Assembly: GCA_040756475.1 (NCBI GenBank)
Contig: JBFLZB010000005.1
Coordinates: forward strand, 1 to 46,546
Reading direction: 5' to 3'
Length of the DNA: 46,546 nucleotides
DNA from: Thermodesulfobacteriota bacterium
GTDB taxonomy: Bacteria; Desulfobacterota; Deferrisomatia; Deferrisomatales; JACRMM01
Translations under genes and position numbers: made by a program
In this document: positions 28,911 through 37,708 of the stretch, in pieces
Numbering within the stretch: position 1 is the first letter of the stretch
How the letters are laid out: the number at the start of each line of letters is the position of its first letter
The notes under the pieces: generated by a model
What the model was told of the DNA's origin: nothing
What the model saw: only the letters and a program-made list of their open reading frames with translations
Databases searched by the model: none

Positions 28911-29644
28911 TGGAAGGGCCGCGGCTCCTGGAGGCCGAGGGCCTGGTGAAGCGGTACGGGGGGAAGGCCGTCGTGGCAGGGGTGGGCCTGCGGGTGGAGC
29001 GGGGCGAGGTGGTGGGGCTCCTGGGTCCCAACGGGGCGGGCAAGACCACCACCTTCTACATGATCGTGGGCCTGGTGCGGCCCGACGGGGGGAGCATCCG
29101 GCTGGGAGGAGCGAACATCACCCGGCTCCCCATGGTGCAGCGGGCGCGTCGGGGTCTGGGATACCTTCCCCAGGAGGCGAGCGTCTTCCGGCGACTCACG
29201 GTGCGCGACAACGTGTTCGGGGTCCTCGAGGCACGGGGCATGGCTCGGGACGAGGCCGAGGCCCGCACCGAGGCCGTGCTCGAGTCCCTCTCGATCCGAC
29301 ACCTGGAGGATCGCAGGGCCCATCTCCTTTCGGGGGGGGAGCGCCGCCGGGTCGAGATCGCCCGGGCCCTGGCCACCGATCCGGCCTTCGTCCTGCTCGA
29401 CGAGCCCTTCGCCGGCATCGATCCCATCGCCATCGCGGAGCTCCGGGACCAGATTTTGCATTTGAAAGCCCTCGGCATCGGTGTCATACTCAGCGATCAT
29501 AACGTCCGGGAAACCTTGGGCGTTTGCGATCGCGCCTACATCGTGAGCCAGGGAGCGATCCTGGAGGAGGGGCCGCCAGCCGCCATCGTCCGAAGCCCCA
29601 AGGCGCGGTCCGTATACCTGGGAGAGGGATTTCGCCTGGATTGA
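28910..29644 (+). CDS. lptB: LptB, LPS export ABC transporter ATPase
   Basis: A 244-residue ABC ATPase. Walker A GPNGAGKT (about 39-46), Q-loop YLPQEASVFRRLTV, signature LSGGERRRVEIARAL, Walker B FVLLDEPFAGIDP and H-loop LSDHNVRETL are complete and match the LptB subfamily. It powers LPS extraction from the inner membrane with LptF and LptG, which are not in this window. One base overlaps lptA; six bases separate it from rpoN. Confidence 0.97.
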   Translation: MEGPRLLEAEGLVKRYGGKAVVAGVGLRVERGEVVGLLGPNGAGKTTTFYMIVGLVRPDGGSIRLGGANITRLPMVQRARRGLGYLPQEASVFRRLTVRDNVFGVLEARGMARDEAEARTEAVLESLSIRHLEDRRAHLLSGGERRRVEIARALATDPAFVLLDEPFAGIDPIAIAELRDQILHLKALGIGVILSDHNVRETLGVCDRAYIVSQGAILEEGPPAAIVRSPKARSVYLGEGFRLD

Positions 29645-29650
29645 GACGCC

Positions 29651-31138
29651 ATGGCCCTTGAGATCCGGCAGAACGTAAGCCAGCAGCTGCGCCTGACCCA
29701 GGAACTGGTGATGACTCCCCAGCTCCAGCAGGCGATCAAGCTGTTGCAGCTCTCCCGCCTGGAGCTCGTGGACCGGGTGCAGCAGGAGATCGAAGAAAAT
29801 CCCCTCCTCGAAGAGCTCCGGGAGGACGACGCTCCGGACACCGCCGCTCCCGAGGAGGCTTTTTCCCTGGACGCGGTCGGAACCGGGGAGGCGCAGCCCG
29901 CTCCCACCGAACCGCCCCCCCCAGAGTTTTCCCCCGAAGAAAAGCCCGCGGCGGCCGAGATCGACTGGGAGCAGTACCTGGACTACTACGACTCGGGCAG
30001 TCCCTCCGACGGACCCTACGACGCCACCGAGGAGCGCCCCTCCTTCGAGAACTTCCTCTCCCCCGAGACCACCCTCCAAGATCATCTCCTTTGGCAGCTT
30101 CGCCTCGCCCACCTGGATCGCGAGGAGAAGACGATCGGGGCCCACATCGTGGGCAACGTGGACGAGGACGGCTACCTGCGCGCCTCGGTGGAGGAGATTG
30201 CCGCGGCGGCCCAGGCCCCGGTGGAGGGGGTCGAGGCGGTGCTCGCCGTGGTGCAGGACTTCGATCCCCTGGGAATCGCCTCCCGAACCCTCCAGGAGTG
30301 CCTCCTTCGCCAGGCCCGGGAGCACGACCTGGGGGAGAACGTGCTTCGGGTGATCGCCCACGGCCTCAAGCACCTGGAGACCAAGAACTACAAGCGGCTC
30401 GCGAAGGAGCTCGACCTCTCCTACGACGAGGTGCTCGACGCCGCAAGCGAGATCTCCCGGCTCGAACCCCGGCCCGGCCGCACCTTCGCCAGCACCCGGG
30501 TGGATTACGTCGTCCCCGACGTCTTCGTGACAAAGGAAGGGGGCGAGTACGTGGTGCGTCTCAACGAGGACGGGGTTCCGAAGCTCCGGGTCTCGCGCTA
30601 CTACCAGAACCTGCTCCAGGACCAGAGCGCCCAGGGCAAGGAAGCCAAGGGATACATCCAGGAGCGGATGCAGGCCGCCCTGTGGCTCATCAAGAGCATC
30701 CACCAGCGCCAGCAGACGCTCTTCAAGGTGGCGACGTCCATCGTGCGGTTCCAGCGGGAGTTTCTCGACAGGGGCGTGGCCCACCTGCGGCCCCTCATCT
30801 TGAAGGACGTGGCCGACGACATCGGCATGCACGAATCCACCGTGAGCAGGGTCACCACCAACAAGTACATGCACTCGCCCCACGGCACGGTGGAGCTCAA
30901 GTTCTTCTTCTCCAGCGCCATCCAGAGCCGGAACGGCGAAGACCTGGCCAGCCGCAGCGTGAAGGTGCGGATGCGGGAGCTCATCGCGAAGGAGGACGCG
31001 CGCAATCCCCTGAGCGACCTCCAGATCGCCGAGCTGCTCTCGAAGGAGTTCGGCTTGAAGATCGCCCGCCGTACCGTGAGCAAGTACCGGGAGAGCCTGG
31101 GCATTCTGCCGTCGTCGGGGCGTCGCCAGCTCTTCTGA
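29651..31138 (+). CDS. rpoN: RNA polymerase sigma-54 factor
   Basis: A 495-residue sigma-54. Region I: QQLRLTQELVMTPQLQQAIK, then LLQLSRLELVDRVQQEIEENP. An acidic Pro-rich linker is at about 60-120. The core-binding region follows (LQDHLLWQLRLAHL...). The DNA-binding helix-turn-helix is DIGMHESTVSRVTTNKYMHSP and the RpoN box is ARRTVSKYRESLGI (about 472-485). It directs transcription at -24/-12 promoters with enhancer-binding ATPases. Linkage lptB-rpoN is typical of proteobacteria. Confidence 0.98.
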   Translation: MALEIRQNVSQQLRLTQELVMTPQLQQAIKLLQLSRLELVDRVQQEIEENPLLEELREDDAPDTAAPEEAFSLDAVGTGEAQPAPTEPPPPEFSPEEKPAAAEIDWEQYLDYYDSGSPSDGPYDATEERPSFENFLSPETTLQDHLLWQLRLAHLDREEKTIGAHIVGNVDEDGYLRASVEEIAAAAQAPVEGVEAVLAVVQDFDPLGIASRTLQECLLRQAREHDLGENVLRVIAHGLKHLETKNYKRLAKELDLSYDEVLDAASEISRLEPRPGRTFASTRVDYVVPDVFVTKEGGEYVVRLNEDGVPKLRVSRYYQNLLQDQSAQGKEAKGYIQERMQAALWLIKSIHQRQQTLFKVATSIVRFQREFLDRGVAHLRPLILKDVADDIGMHESTVSRVTTNKYMHSPHGTVELKFFFSSAIQSRNGEDLASRSVKVRMRELIAKEDARNPLSDLQIAELLSKEFGLKIARRTVSKYRESLGILPSSGRRQLF

Positions 31139-31159
31139 GGCCGAAGGAGCACCCGCTGT

Positions 31160-31238
31160 GTAGGACCGGGCTCGCCCGCGAGCGGGGGCCTGGCGGCCGT
31201 TGGTTTCTCGGAGGGTTCGCGGCCAAGGCCGCTCCTAC
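31160..31238. repeat. Inverted pair of REP-like elements (BIME-like)
   Basis: GTAGGACCGGGCTCGCCCGCGAG (31160-31182, a 23-base imperfect hairpin) and, on the other strand, GTAGGAGCGGCCTTGGCCGC (31219-31238 as the complement). The two face each other across about 35 bases, between rpoN and mltB. Same family as 21302-21324. Confidence 0.72.
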
Positions 31239-31292
31239 GGATCGTGCTCTGCTCCCGGCCGCCGGCCTGCGCTCCTTTCTGGAGGATTCCCC

Positions 31293-32267
31293 ATGTCGTC
31301 CCGCCGCTTCTTCGGCGTCGCACTGCTCTGCACCGTCCTGGCCGGGGCTCCGCTTCGTGCCGAGACTCCCGACTTCTCCCTGTGGCTCGCCGAGCTGCGT
31401 GCCGAGGCTCTGCGGGCGGGCATCTCGGCGGCCACCCTGGACGCCGCCCTCACCGGAATCGAACCCATCCCCCGGGTCATCGAGCTCGACCGCCGCCAGC
31501 CCGAGCTCACCTGGACGCTGGACCAGTACATGACGCGGATCGTCTCCGAGGAGCGGGTGGCCCGGGGCCGGGAGAAGCTGCGGGAGCACGGGGCGCTCCT
31601 GGAGCAGGTGGGGAAGCAGTACGGCGTGCCCGCCCGCTTGCTCACCGCCCTGTGGGGCATCGAGACCAACTACGGCCAGGCCTCCGGCGGCTTTCAAGTC
31701 ATTCCGGCGCTCGCCACCCTGGCCCACGAAGGGCGCCGCAGCGACTTTTTCCGCAAGGAGCTCCTCCTGGCGCTTCGCATCGTGGATCAGGGCCACGTGA
31801 CCCCGGAGGGTATGATGGGGTCCTGGGCCGGGGCCATGGGCCAGATGCAGTTCATGCCCTCCACCTTTACCAGTTACGCGGTGGACGGGAACGGGGACGG
31901 GAAGATCGACCTGTGGGGGAGCCGGGAAGACGCCTTCGCCTCGGCCGCCAACTACCTCTCGCGCATGGGCTGGGACGGGGCGCGAACCTGGGGACGCGCC
32001 GTGCAGGTGCCCCCCGGGCTCGATCGGTCGCTTGTGAGCCTCGACGTGCGAAAGCCCCTGGAGGAGTGGCAGGCCCTGGGGGTGCGCCGCACCAACGGGG
32101 CCGACCTCCCCGAGGTCTCGGGCCTCACCGCCTCCCTCATCCAGCCCGACGGCCCCGGCACCCCCGCCTACCTGGTCTACGACAACTTCCGCACGATCCT
32201 GCGCTGGAACCGCTCCCAGTTCTTCGGCATCGCCGTGGGCACCCTGGCGGACCGCATCGGGGAGTGA
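31293..32267 (+). CDS. mltB: Lytic murein transglycosylase, MltB family
   Basis: A 324-residue exported enzyme (signal peptide MSSRRFFGVALLCTVLAGAPLRAE). The catalytic Glu is in ALWGIETNYGQ. Further family motifs are GSWAGAMGQMQFMPSTFTSY, DGNGDGKIDLW and FASAANYLSRMGWDG. It cleaves the glycan strands of peptidoglycan to 1,6-anhydromuropeptides in the periplasm. No lipobox is evident, unlike E. coli MltB. GGAGG lies 8 bases before the ATG. The frame is open upstream across the REP pair, but that part is not conserved-looking. Confidence 0.95.
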   Translation: MSSRRFFGVALLCTVLAGAPLRAETPDFSLWLAELRAEALRAGISAATLDAALTGIEPIPRVIELDRRQPELTWTLDQYMTRIVSEERVARGREKLREHGALLEQVGKQYGVPARLLTALWGIETNYGQASGGFQVIPALATLAHEGRRSDFFRKELLLALRIVDQGHVTPEGMMGSWAGAMGQMQFMPSTFTSYAVDGNGDGKIDLWGSREDAFASAANYLSRMGWDGARTWGRAVQVPPGLDRSLVSLDVRKPLEEWQALGVRRTNGADLPEVSGLTASLIQPDGPGTPAYLVYDNFRTILRWNRSQFFGIAVGTLADRIGE

Positions 32268-32275
32268 GGGGGCCG

Positions 32276-32542
32276 GTGCGGAATCCGGGAGCCCTGGGAG
32301 CGCGCCGCATCCGGTGGGTCGCCGCGGTTCTCCTCGCCCTCGGGGCGTGCTGCCAACCGGCGGCGGCGGCCCGACGGAGAGGACCTGCGGCGGGCCTGGG
32401 AGGGCCACCGGGAGCGGGCCGCCGCCGCCGGCTCCCGGTGCAGCTCGAGAAGCGGTCCCGGGAGGGGCCTGCCGAGATCTGGGCCCAAGTGCTCGGAGTG
32501 CTCCCCGTCCCCTTCGAAGCCGTGCTCCGACCCGCAGACTGA
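32276..32542 (+). CDS. Small predicted lipoprotein
   Basis: An 88-residue frame with GTG start and GAGGGGG three bases upstream, beginning 8 bases after mltB. The N-terminus MRNPGALGARRIRWVAAVLL leads to LGACCQ, a lipobox-like sequence ending in Cys. The rest is Arg/Gly/Pro-rich, ending in a more ordered segment (REGPAEIWAQVLGVLPVPFE). I recognise no family. It could instead be non-coding; the gap to the next gene is only 12 bases, which favours an operon gene. Confidence 0.45.
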   Translation: MRNPGALGARRIRWVAAVLLALGACCQPAAAARRRGPAAGLGGPPGAGRRRRLPVQLEKRSREGPAEIWAQVLGVLPVPFEAVLRPAD

Positions 32543-32554
32543 CAGGGGCAGCGC

Positions 32555-34399
32555 ATGGAAGCCCAGCGCACGCGCACCTTCTACGACGAGCTGCCCGACT
32601 ACGGGCGCCCCCGCCTGCAGCTCCCGGCCGAGCGGCGCGAGCGGATGCGCCGGCGCCTGGCGCTCCTGTACGGGGAGTCCCAGGCGCGGCAGTGGCTGCC
32701 GGAGCTGGAGCGTATCCTGACCGTGCATGCGGCCCACAAGCCCCCCGAGATGCTCGAAAAGGAGCAGCACTACGACCCCGCCGAGCGGTTCCACCAGGGG
32801 CACGAGATCCTGATCACCTATGGGGACATGGTGAAGGGGGAGGGGGAGACCCCGCTCTCGGTGCTCCACGACTTCGTGCGGGCCCTCTACCCGGAGTCCA
32901 TCAACACCCTGCACCTCCTGCCGTTCTTCCCCTACTCCTCGGACCGGGGTTTCGCGGTGGTGGACTTCCGCCGGGTCGACCCAAAGCTCGGATCGTGGGA
33001 AGACATCCGCCGGAAGAAGGGCCGCTACGATCTCATGTTCGACGCGGTCTTCAACCACTGCTCGTCCCTGAGCGAGATGTTCCTGGAGTACCGAAACGGC
33101 CACCCCGCCTACCGCGATTTCTTCATCGCCTTCGACTCCCCCGACGCGCTGACCCCGGAGCAGCGCCGCAAGATCTTCCGCCCGCGCACGAGCGACATCC
33201 TCACCCGCTTCGAGACCATCGCAGGCCCCAGGTGGGTCTGGACGACGTTTTCGCCGGACCAGATCGACCTCAACTTCCGCAACCCCGCCGTCCTCATGCA
33301 GGTGATCGACAGCATCCTCCTGTACATCCGCCGGGGGGCGGATCTGCTCCGGCTCGACGCCGTCACCTACCTCTGGGCCGAGCCAGGCACCGAGTCCGTG
33401 CACCTGCCCGAGACCCACGAGATCGTCAAGCTCCTGCGCGACGTGGTGGACGCCGTGGCCCTGGGGGTCGCCCTGGTCACCGAGACGAACGTGCCCCACG
33501 AGGACAACGTGTCGTACTTCGGGGACGGGTGCGACGAAGCCCACATGGTCTACCAGTTCCCGCTTCCCCCCCTGGTCCTGCACGCCTTCTACCGCGGGGA
33601 CGCGACGCTGCTCTCCCGGTGGGCGGCCCAGGTGCGCCCCCCTTCCGACCGGGCCACCTTCCTCAATATTCTCGACACCCACGACGGCATCGGCCTGGTG
33701 GGTGCCAAGGGGTTCCTGCCCCCGGATGAGGCGCGGTTCCTGGTCGAGACTGCCCGGCAGCGGGGGGCCTACGTGTCCTACAAGTCCATCGGCGGCGGGG
33801 AGGAGCCCTACGAGATCAACAGCACCTGGTGGAGCGCACTGAACCCGGAGGACGCCGCCGAACCCCTGGAGCGCCGGGTCCGGCGCTACCTGGCCTCCCG
33901 AGCCATCGCCCTGGTCCTCCCGGGGGTTCCCGGGATCTACGTGCACGGCGCCCTGGGAACGCCCAACGACCACGAGCGGGTGGGCCGCACCGGTGTGGGC
34001 CGCGACGTGAACCGGGGCACCATCGACGGAGGCGAGGCGCTGCGGGAGCTGGAAGACCCTGCTTCCAAGCTCTCCCTGCTCCACCGGTGGGGCGGGCGCA
34101 TGGCGCGCATTCGCGCCGAGCTGCGCGTCTTCCATCCCCGGGGCCCGCAGGAGGTGCTCCCGATCACCCCCCGGGTCTTCGCCGTACGCCGTTCCTCGCC
34201 CGAAGGAGCAGAGCACCTGATTGCTCTGATCAACGTCACGGGCGAGCGGGTGGAGGCCCAGATCCCCCGCGGCCACCTGCCCGACGCGACCAGGGCCTGG
34301 CGCGACCTCCTCGGGGACGCGACCTGGCAGGCGACCGTGCAGGGGCTCTCCATGGTTCTCGACCCCTACGCGGTGGCCTGGCTCGTCCCGGCCCCGTGA
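32555..34399 (+). CDS. GH13 sugar phosphorylase (sucrose phosphorylase-like)
   Basis: A 614-residue alpha-amylase-fold enzyme. The barrel motifs are visible: LMFDAVFNHCSS, the nucleophile in ADLLRLDAVTYLW, the acid/base in LVTETNVPHEDN and the transition-state Asp in LDTHDGIG. The overall pattern (LPFFPYSSDRGFAVVDFRRVDP, RWVWTTFSPDQIDLNFRNP, SYKSIGGGEEPYEINSTWW) is that of subfamily GH13_18, which holds sucrose, sucrose-6-phosphate and glucosylglycerate phosphorylases. Which sugar is used cannot be decided here. The protein is longer than Leuconostoc-type sucrose phosphorylases (about 490) because of an N-terminal helical part. Confidence 0.88.
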   Translation: MEAQRTRTFYDELPDYGRPRLQLPAERRERMRRRLALLYGESQARQWLPELERILTVHAAHKPPEMLEKEQHYDPAERFHQGHEILITYGDMVKGEGETPLSVLHDFVRALYPESINTLHLLPFFPYSSDRGFAVVDFRRVDPKLGSWEDIRRKKGRYDLMFDAVFNHCSSLSEMFLEYRNGHPAYRDFFIAFDSPDALTPEQRRKIFRPRTSDILTRFETIAGPRWVWTTFSPDQIDLNFRNPAVLMQVIDSILLYIRRGADLLRLDAVTYLWAEPGTESVHLPETHEIVKLLRDVVDAVALGVALVTETNVPHEDNVSYFGDGCDEAHMVYQFPLPPLVLHAFYRGDATLLSRWAAQVRPPSDRATFLNILDTHDGIGLVGAKGFLPPDEARFLVETARQRGAYVSYKSIGGGEEPYEINSTWWSALNPEDAAEPLERRVRRYLASRAIALVLPGVPGIYVHGALGTPNDHERVGRTGVGRDVNRGTIDGGEALRELEDPASKLSLLHRWGGRMARIRAELRVFHPRGPQEVLPITPRVFAVRRSSPEGAEHLIALINVTGERVEAQIPRGHLPDATRAWRDLLGDATWQATVQGLSMVLDPYAVAWLVPAP

Positions 34400-34434
34400 G
34401 GCCGCACCGCAACGGTGCGTGCGCCGGTGCGGCC
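34400..34434 (+). terminator. Hairpin after the phosphorylase gene
   Basis: GGCCGCACCG (34400-34409, first G overlapping the stop region) pairs with CGGTGCGGCC (34425-34434). An alternative inner hairpin GCACCG-caa-CGGTGC (34404-34418) uses the same left arm. No T tract follows. The rest of the 177-base gap shows nothing I recognise. Confidence 0.5.
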
Positions 34435-34576
34435 CCCTGTTGTGCTGTCGCGTCGCGGGTCGAGCTCTCCGGGCCCGCAAGCGGGCGGCGCCGACGGTCT
34501 CGCGCGGGCAGGCGGGCAGCGGTGTTGCGGGCCGGGAAGGCGGCGGTACGCTGCCTGGGGTGCGGAGGCCGACGCC

Positions 34577-36079
34577 ATGAACATCCTCCTGATCTTTCCC
34601 GAGTTCCCGGACACCTTCTGGAGTTTTCGGCACGCGCTGAAGTTCGTGCGCAGGAGTGCCGCCTATCCCCCCCTGGGGCTCCTCACGGTGGCCGCCCTCC
34701 TGCCCCCGGCCTGGGAAAAGCGCCTGGTGGACCTCAACGTGCGGCGCCTCGCCGACGAGGATCTCGGGTGGGCGGATCTGGCGTTTGTCAGCGCCATGGG
34801 CGTGCAGCGGCCCTCGGCGCGCCGGGTCGTCGACCGCTGCCGCGAGGCGGGGGTGCCCGTGGTGGCGGGGGGGCCGCTCTTTACCGCGGAGCCCGAAGCG
34901 TTTCCCGAAGTCGCCCACCTGGTCTTGAACGAGGCGGAGCTGACCCTGCCCCCGTTCCTGGAGGACCTGGCGCAGGGCAGCCCCAAGCGGGTGTATGCGA
35001 GCAAGGACTTCGCCGACATTCGCGCGACGCCGGTGCCCCTGTGGGGGCTCGCGGAGCTCGACCGGTATGCGGCCATGTCGGTGCAGTACTCCCGAGGGTG
35101 CCCGTACCACTGCGAGTTCTGCAACGTCACCGCGCTGCTCGGCCATCGGCCCCGGGTCAAGAGCCCGGAGCAGATCCTGGCGGAGCTCGACGCCCTGTAC
35201 GCCCGGGGCTGGCGGGCGAGCGTGTTTTTCGTGGACGACAACTTCATCGGCAACGCGCGCCACCTCAAGGCCGAGCTCCTCCCCCGGCTCATCGCCTGGC
35301 AGCGCAGGCGGCGCCTGCCCTTCTTCACCGAGGCCTCCATCAACCTGGCCGACGACCCGGAGCTCGTCTCGATGATGGTGGAAGCGGGGTTCGAGTCGGT
35401 CTTCGTGGGCATCGAGACCCCCCACGAGGGAAGCCTCGAGGAGACCTGCAAACAGCAGAACCGGGGGCGCGATCTGCTGGCCGACGTGAAGCGCCTCCAG
35501 CGGGCCGGGTTGGAGGTCCAGGGGGGCTTCATCGTGGGCTTCGACAGCGACCCGCCCGGGATCTTCCAGCGCCAGATCGACTTCATCCAGCGAAGCGGGA
35601 TCGTGACGGCCATGGTGGGGCTCTTGCAGGCCCCTCCCGGCACGCGCCTGTACGAGCGCCTGGGACGGGAAGGGCGCCTGGCGGGGGACAGCGGGGGCGA
35701 CAACGTGGCCGCCACCACCAACATCGTGCCGGCCATGGGGCTGGAACGGCTGGTGGCGGGGTATCGGGAGGTGCTGCGCAGCCTCTACGCGCCCAGGCAG
35801 TACTACCGGCGCCTGCGGACGTTTCTACGGGAGCACCGGCTGCCGCCCCTGCGCCCCAAGCTGCCCTTCCAGCACCGGATGGCCTTCTTTCGGGCCGCCT
35901 ACCACCTGGGCATCGTGGGCAGGGAGCGGTTCCAGTACTGGAGCACGCTGCTCTGGACGCTGTGCACGCGGCCCCGCTCGCTGCCCCTGGCCGTCACGCT
36001 GGCGATCTACGGCCACCACTTCCGCAAGATCTGCGAGCGGGAGGCCGGGGGAGGTCCGGGGCTGCGTAAGCCCCGGTGA
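34577..36079 (+). CDS. B12-binding-domain radical SAM protein (DUF4070 type)
   Basis: A 500-residue enzyme. The N-terminal cobalamin-binding-like domain (MNILLIFPEFPDTFWSFRHA ... VVAGGPLFTAEPEAF, about 1-135) is followed by the radical SAM domain with C175-x3-C179-x2-C182 (SRGCPYHCEFCNV), and FFVDDNFIGN and FESVFVGIETP. The C-terminal part (about 380-480) is the DUF4070 region. Members include methyltransferases such as the hopanoid C-3 methylase, but many have unknown targets. The ATG at 34577 gives the normal family start; the frame is open upstream. Confidence 0.87.
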   Translation: MNILLIFPEFPDTFWSFRHALKFVRRSAAYPPLGLLTVAALLPPAWEKRLVDLNVRRLADEDLGWADLAFVSAMGVQRPSARRVVDRCREAGVPVVAGGPLFTAEPEAFPEVAHLVLNEAELTLPPFLEDLAQGSPKRVYASKDFADIRATPVPLWGLAELDRYAAMSVQYSRGCPYHCEFCNVTALLGHRPRVKSPEQILAELDALYARGWRASVFFVDDNFIGNARHLKAELLPRLIAWQRRRRLPFFTEASINLADDPELVSMMVEAGFESVFVGIETPHEGSLEETCKQQNRGRDLLADVKRLQRAGLEVQGGFIVGFDSDPPGIFQRQIDFIQRSGIVTAMVGLLQAPPGTRLYERLGREGRLAGDSGGDNVAATTNIVPAMGLERLVAGYREVLRSLYAPRQYYRRLRTFLREHRLPPLRPKLPFQHRMAFFRAAYHLGIVGRERFQYWSTLLWTLCTRPRSLPLAVTLAIYGHHFRKICEREAGGGPGLRKPR

Positions 36080-36142
36080 GGGGGCGGCGAAGAGCGACAC
36101 CGGGGGATGTCCGCTGGGCGCGGAACCGGAGCGGATTTCTCC

Positions 36143-37378
36143 TCAGACCGGTCGCACCGCGCAGTACTTCTTCTTGCCGGCCCGCAGGAGCACGGCGCCG
36201 TCCCGGAGATCGGCGGCGGTGACGGGCCGGTCGAAGGCGGTCACGGCTTCGCCGTTCACGTAGGCGCCGCCCTGCTGGATGAGCCGGCGGGCCTCGCCGC
36301 GGCTCTTGGCGAGGCCCGCGTCCGCGAAGAGGGCGAAAGCCTCGATGCCGGCCTCCAGGGCGGTGCGAGGCACCTCGAAGGAGGGCACCTCGGCCAGGTC
36401 TCCGGCCCCGGCAAAGAGCGCTTGGCTCGCGCCGCGGGCCTTGTCGGCCTCCTCCTCCCCGTGGATGATCTTCGTGACCTCGTGGGCCAGCACCTCCTTG
36501 GCGGCCCGGATCTCGGCGCCCTCCAGGGCCCCCAGGCGCCGCACCTCGTCCATGGGCAGGAACGTGAAGAGCCCCAGGAACCGCCCCACGTCGGGGTCCT
36601 CGGTGTTGATCCAGTACTGGTAGAAGTCGTAGGGGGTGGTGCGGTCCGCCGCGAGCCACACGGCGCCCTGGGCGGTCTTGCCCATCTTGGCGCCCGAGGA
36701 GGTCGTGATGAGGGGGAAGGTGAGGGCGTGGGCCGCCGTGCCCTCCACCCGCCGGATCAGGTCGACCCCGGCCAGGATGTTTCCCCACTGGTCGTTGCCC
36801 CCCATCTGGAGCGAGCACCCGTGGCCCTGGCGGAGGACCAGAAAATCGTAGGCCTGGAGGAGCATGTAGTTGAACTCGATGAAGTTCAGCCCGGTTTCGA
36901 GGCGCTGCCGGTAGGACTCGGCGGCCAGCATGCGGTTGACCGAGAAGTGGATGCCGATGTCCCGCAGGAACGCGATGTAGTGGAGACGCTCGAGCCACTC
37001 GGCGTTGTTCAGGAGCATGGCGCCGGTTTCGAAGTCCAGGAGCCGGGCGAGCTGGGCGCGGATGCCCACCGCGTTGACCTCGATGTCCTCGCGGCTGAGC
37101 ATCTTGCGCAGCTCGGTCTTGCCCGAAGGGTCGCCGATGAGGGCGGTGCCCCCGCCCAGGAGCGCGATGGGGCGGTGCCCGGCCCGCTGCATGTGGGCGA
37201 GGCCCATGACGGGCAGGAGATGCCCCACGTGGAGGCTTGAGGCCGTGGGGTCGAAGCCCACGTAACAGGTCACGGGGGCCGTCTCGGGACGGCCCAGCGC
37301 TTCGCGCAGCGCCGCCTCGTCGGTGGACTGCTCCACGAAGCCGCGCTCTCGGAGGGTATCGAGGACGTGCTCTGCCAT
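36143..37378 (-). CDS. tyrS: Tyrosyl-tRNA synthetase
   Basis: A 411-residue class I synthetase that charges tRNA-Tyr. HIGH is HVGH (in SLHVGHLLPVM), KMSKS is KMGKT (GAKMGKT), and FNYMLLQAYDFL and GGNDQWGNILAG form the tyrosine pocket. The C-terminal S4 RNA-binding domain is at about 345-410 (KSRGEARRLIQQGGAYVNGE). The ATG at 37378 has AAGGAG upstream; the frame runs on upstream but is not TyrRS-like. It has its own promoter; I see no T-box element. Confidence 0.97.
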   Translation of the reverse strand: MAEHVLDTLRERGFVEQSTDEAALREALGRPETAPVTCYVGFDPTASSLHVGHLLPVMGLAHMQRAGHRPIALLGGGTALIGDPSGKTELRKMLSREDIEVNAVGIRAQLARLLDFETGAMLLNNAEWLERLHYIAFLRDIGIHFSVNRMLAAESYRQRLETGLNFIEFNYMLLQAYDFLVLRQGHGCSLQMGGNDQWGNILAGVDLIRRVEGTAAHALTFPLITTSSGAKMGKTAQGAVWLAADRTTPYDFYQYWINTEDPDVGRFLGLFTFLPMDEVRRLGALEGAEIRAAKEVLAHEVTKIIHGEEEADKARGASQALFAGAGDLAEVPSFEVPRTALEAGIEAFALFADAGLAKSRGEARRLIQQGGAYVNGEAVTAFDRPVTAADLRDGAVLLRAGKKKYCAVRPV

Positions 37379-37407
37379 GGCTCGCTCCTTGGGTTTCGGG
37401 AGGCGGG

Positions 37408-37437
37408 ATGATAGCAACCGCCCGGCGGGCGGGTCAA
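37408..37437 (-). promoter_or_regulatory. Sigma-70-type promoter of tyrS
   Basis: Minus strand: TTGACC (37432-37437), 18-base spacer containing a GCCCGCCGGGCGG palindrome, TATCAT (37408-37413), about 30 bases upstream of the tyrS ATG. This leaves too short a leader for a T-box. Confidence 0.7.
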
Positions 37438-37476
37438 CGCGCCCTGGGCCCCCTCGATCCACCGCCTGGGTGGTAA

Positions 37477-37634
37477 GCGGGGTCCGGGAGCCCCTGCGCT
37501 CCGCCCCGCAATCCGCGGCAGTTGGAGGAGGGGTCCCTTGCGGAACCGGTGCGCCTGGCCTCACGGGTTTCCAGGGACTGCGGCGGATCAGTCGATGCGG
37601 TACGGGACTGCGCTCCGGGGCTCCCGGACCCCGC
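37477..37634. repeat. 18-bp inverted repeat flanking a 122-base segment
   Basis: GCGGGGTCCGGGAGCCCC (37477-37494) and its exact complement at 37617-37634. Next to them, TGCGCTCC appears in direct orientation at 37495-37502 and 37609-37616, and GCCCCG follows both. It lies in the middle of the 385-base divergent gap between tyrS and the primase-like gene (37379-37763). Outside it I see only the two promoters. Confidence 0.8.
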
Positions 37635-37678
37635 CCCGAAGAGAGGTGGTGGATTTGGGGGCCGGCGAGCCGCCCCCG

Positions 37679-37708
37679 TTGGAACGGTGAGGCGGGGCGT
37701 GCTATATA
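37679..37708 (+). promoter_or_regulatory. Candidate promoter of the primase-mqnB-mqnD genes
   Basis: TTGGAA (37679-37684), 18-base spacer, TATATA (37703-37708), 55 bases before the ATG. The -10 stands out in very GC-rich DNA. Confidence 0.5.

Noticed and set aside
37495-37616. Invertible promoter switch
   Set aside because: The inverted repeat is suitable, but I see no promoter inside the segment and no recombinase gene in the window, so it is kept only as a possibility.
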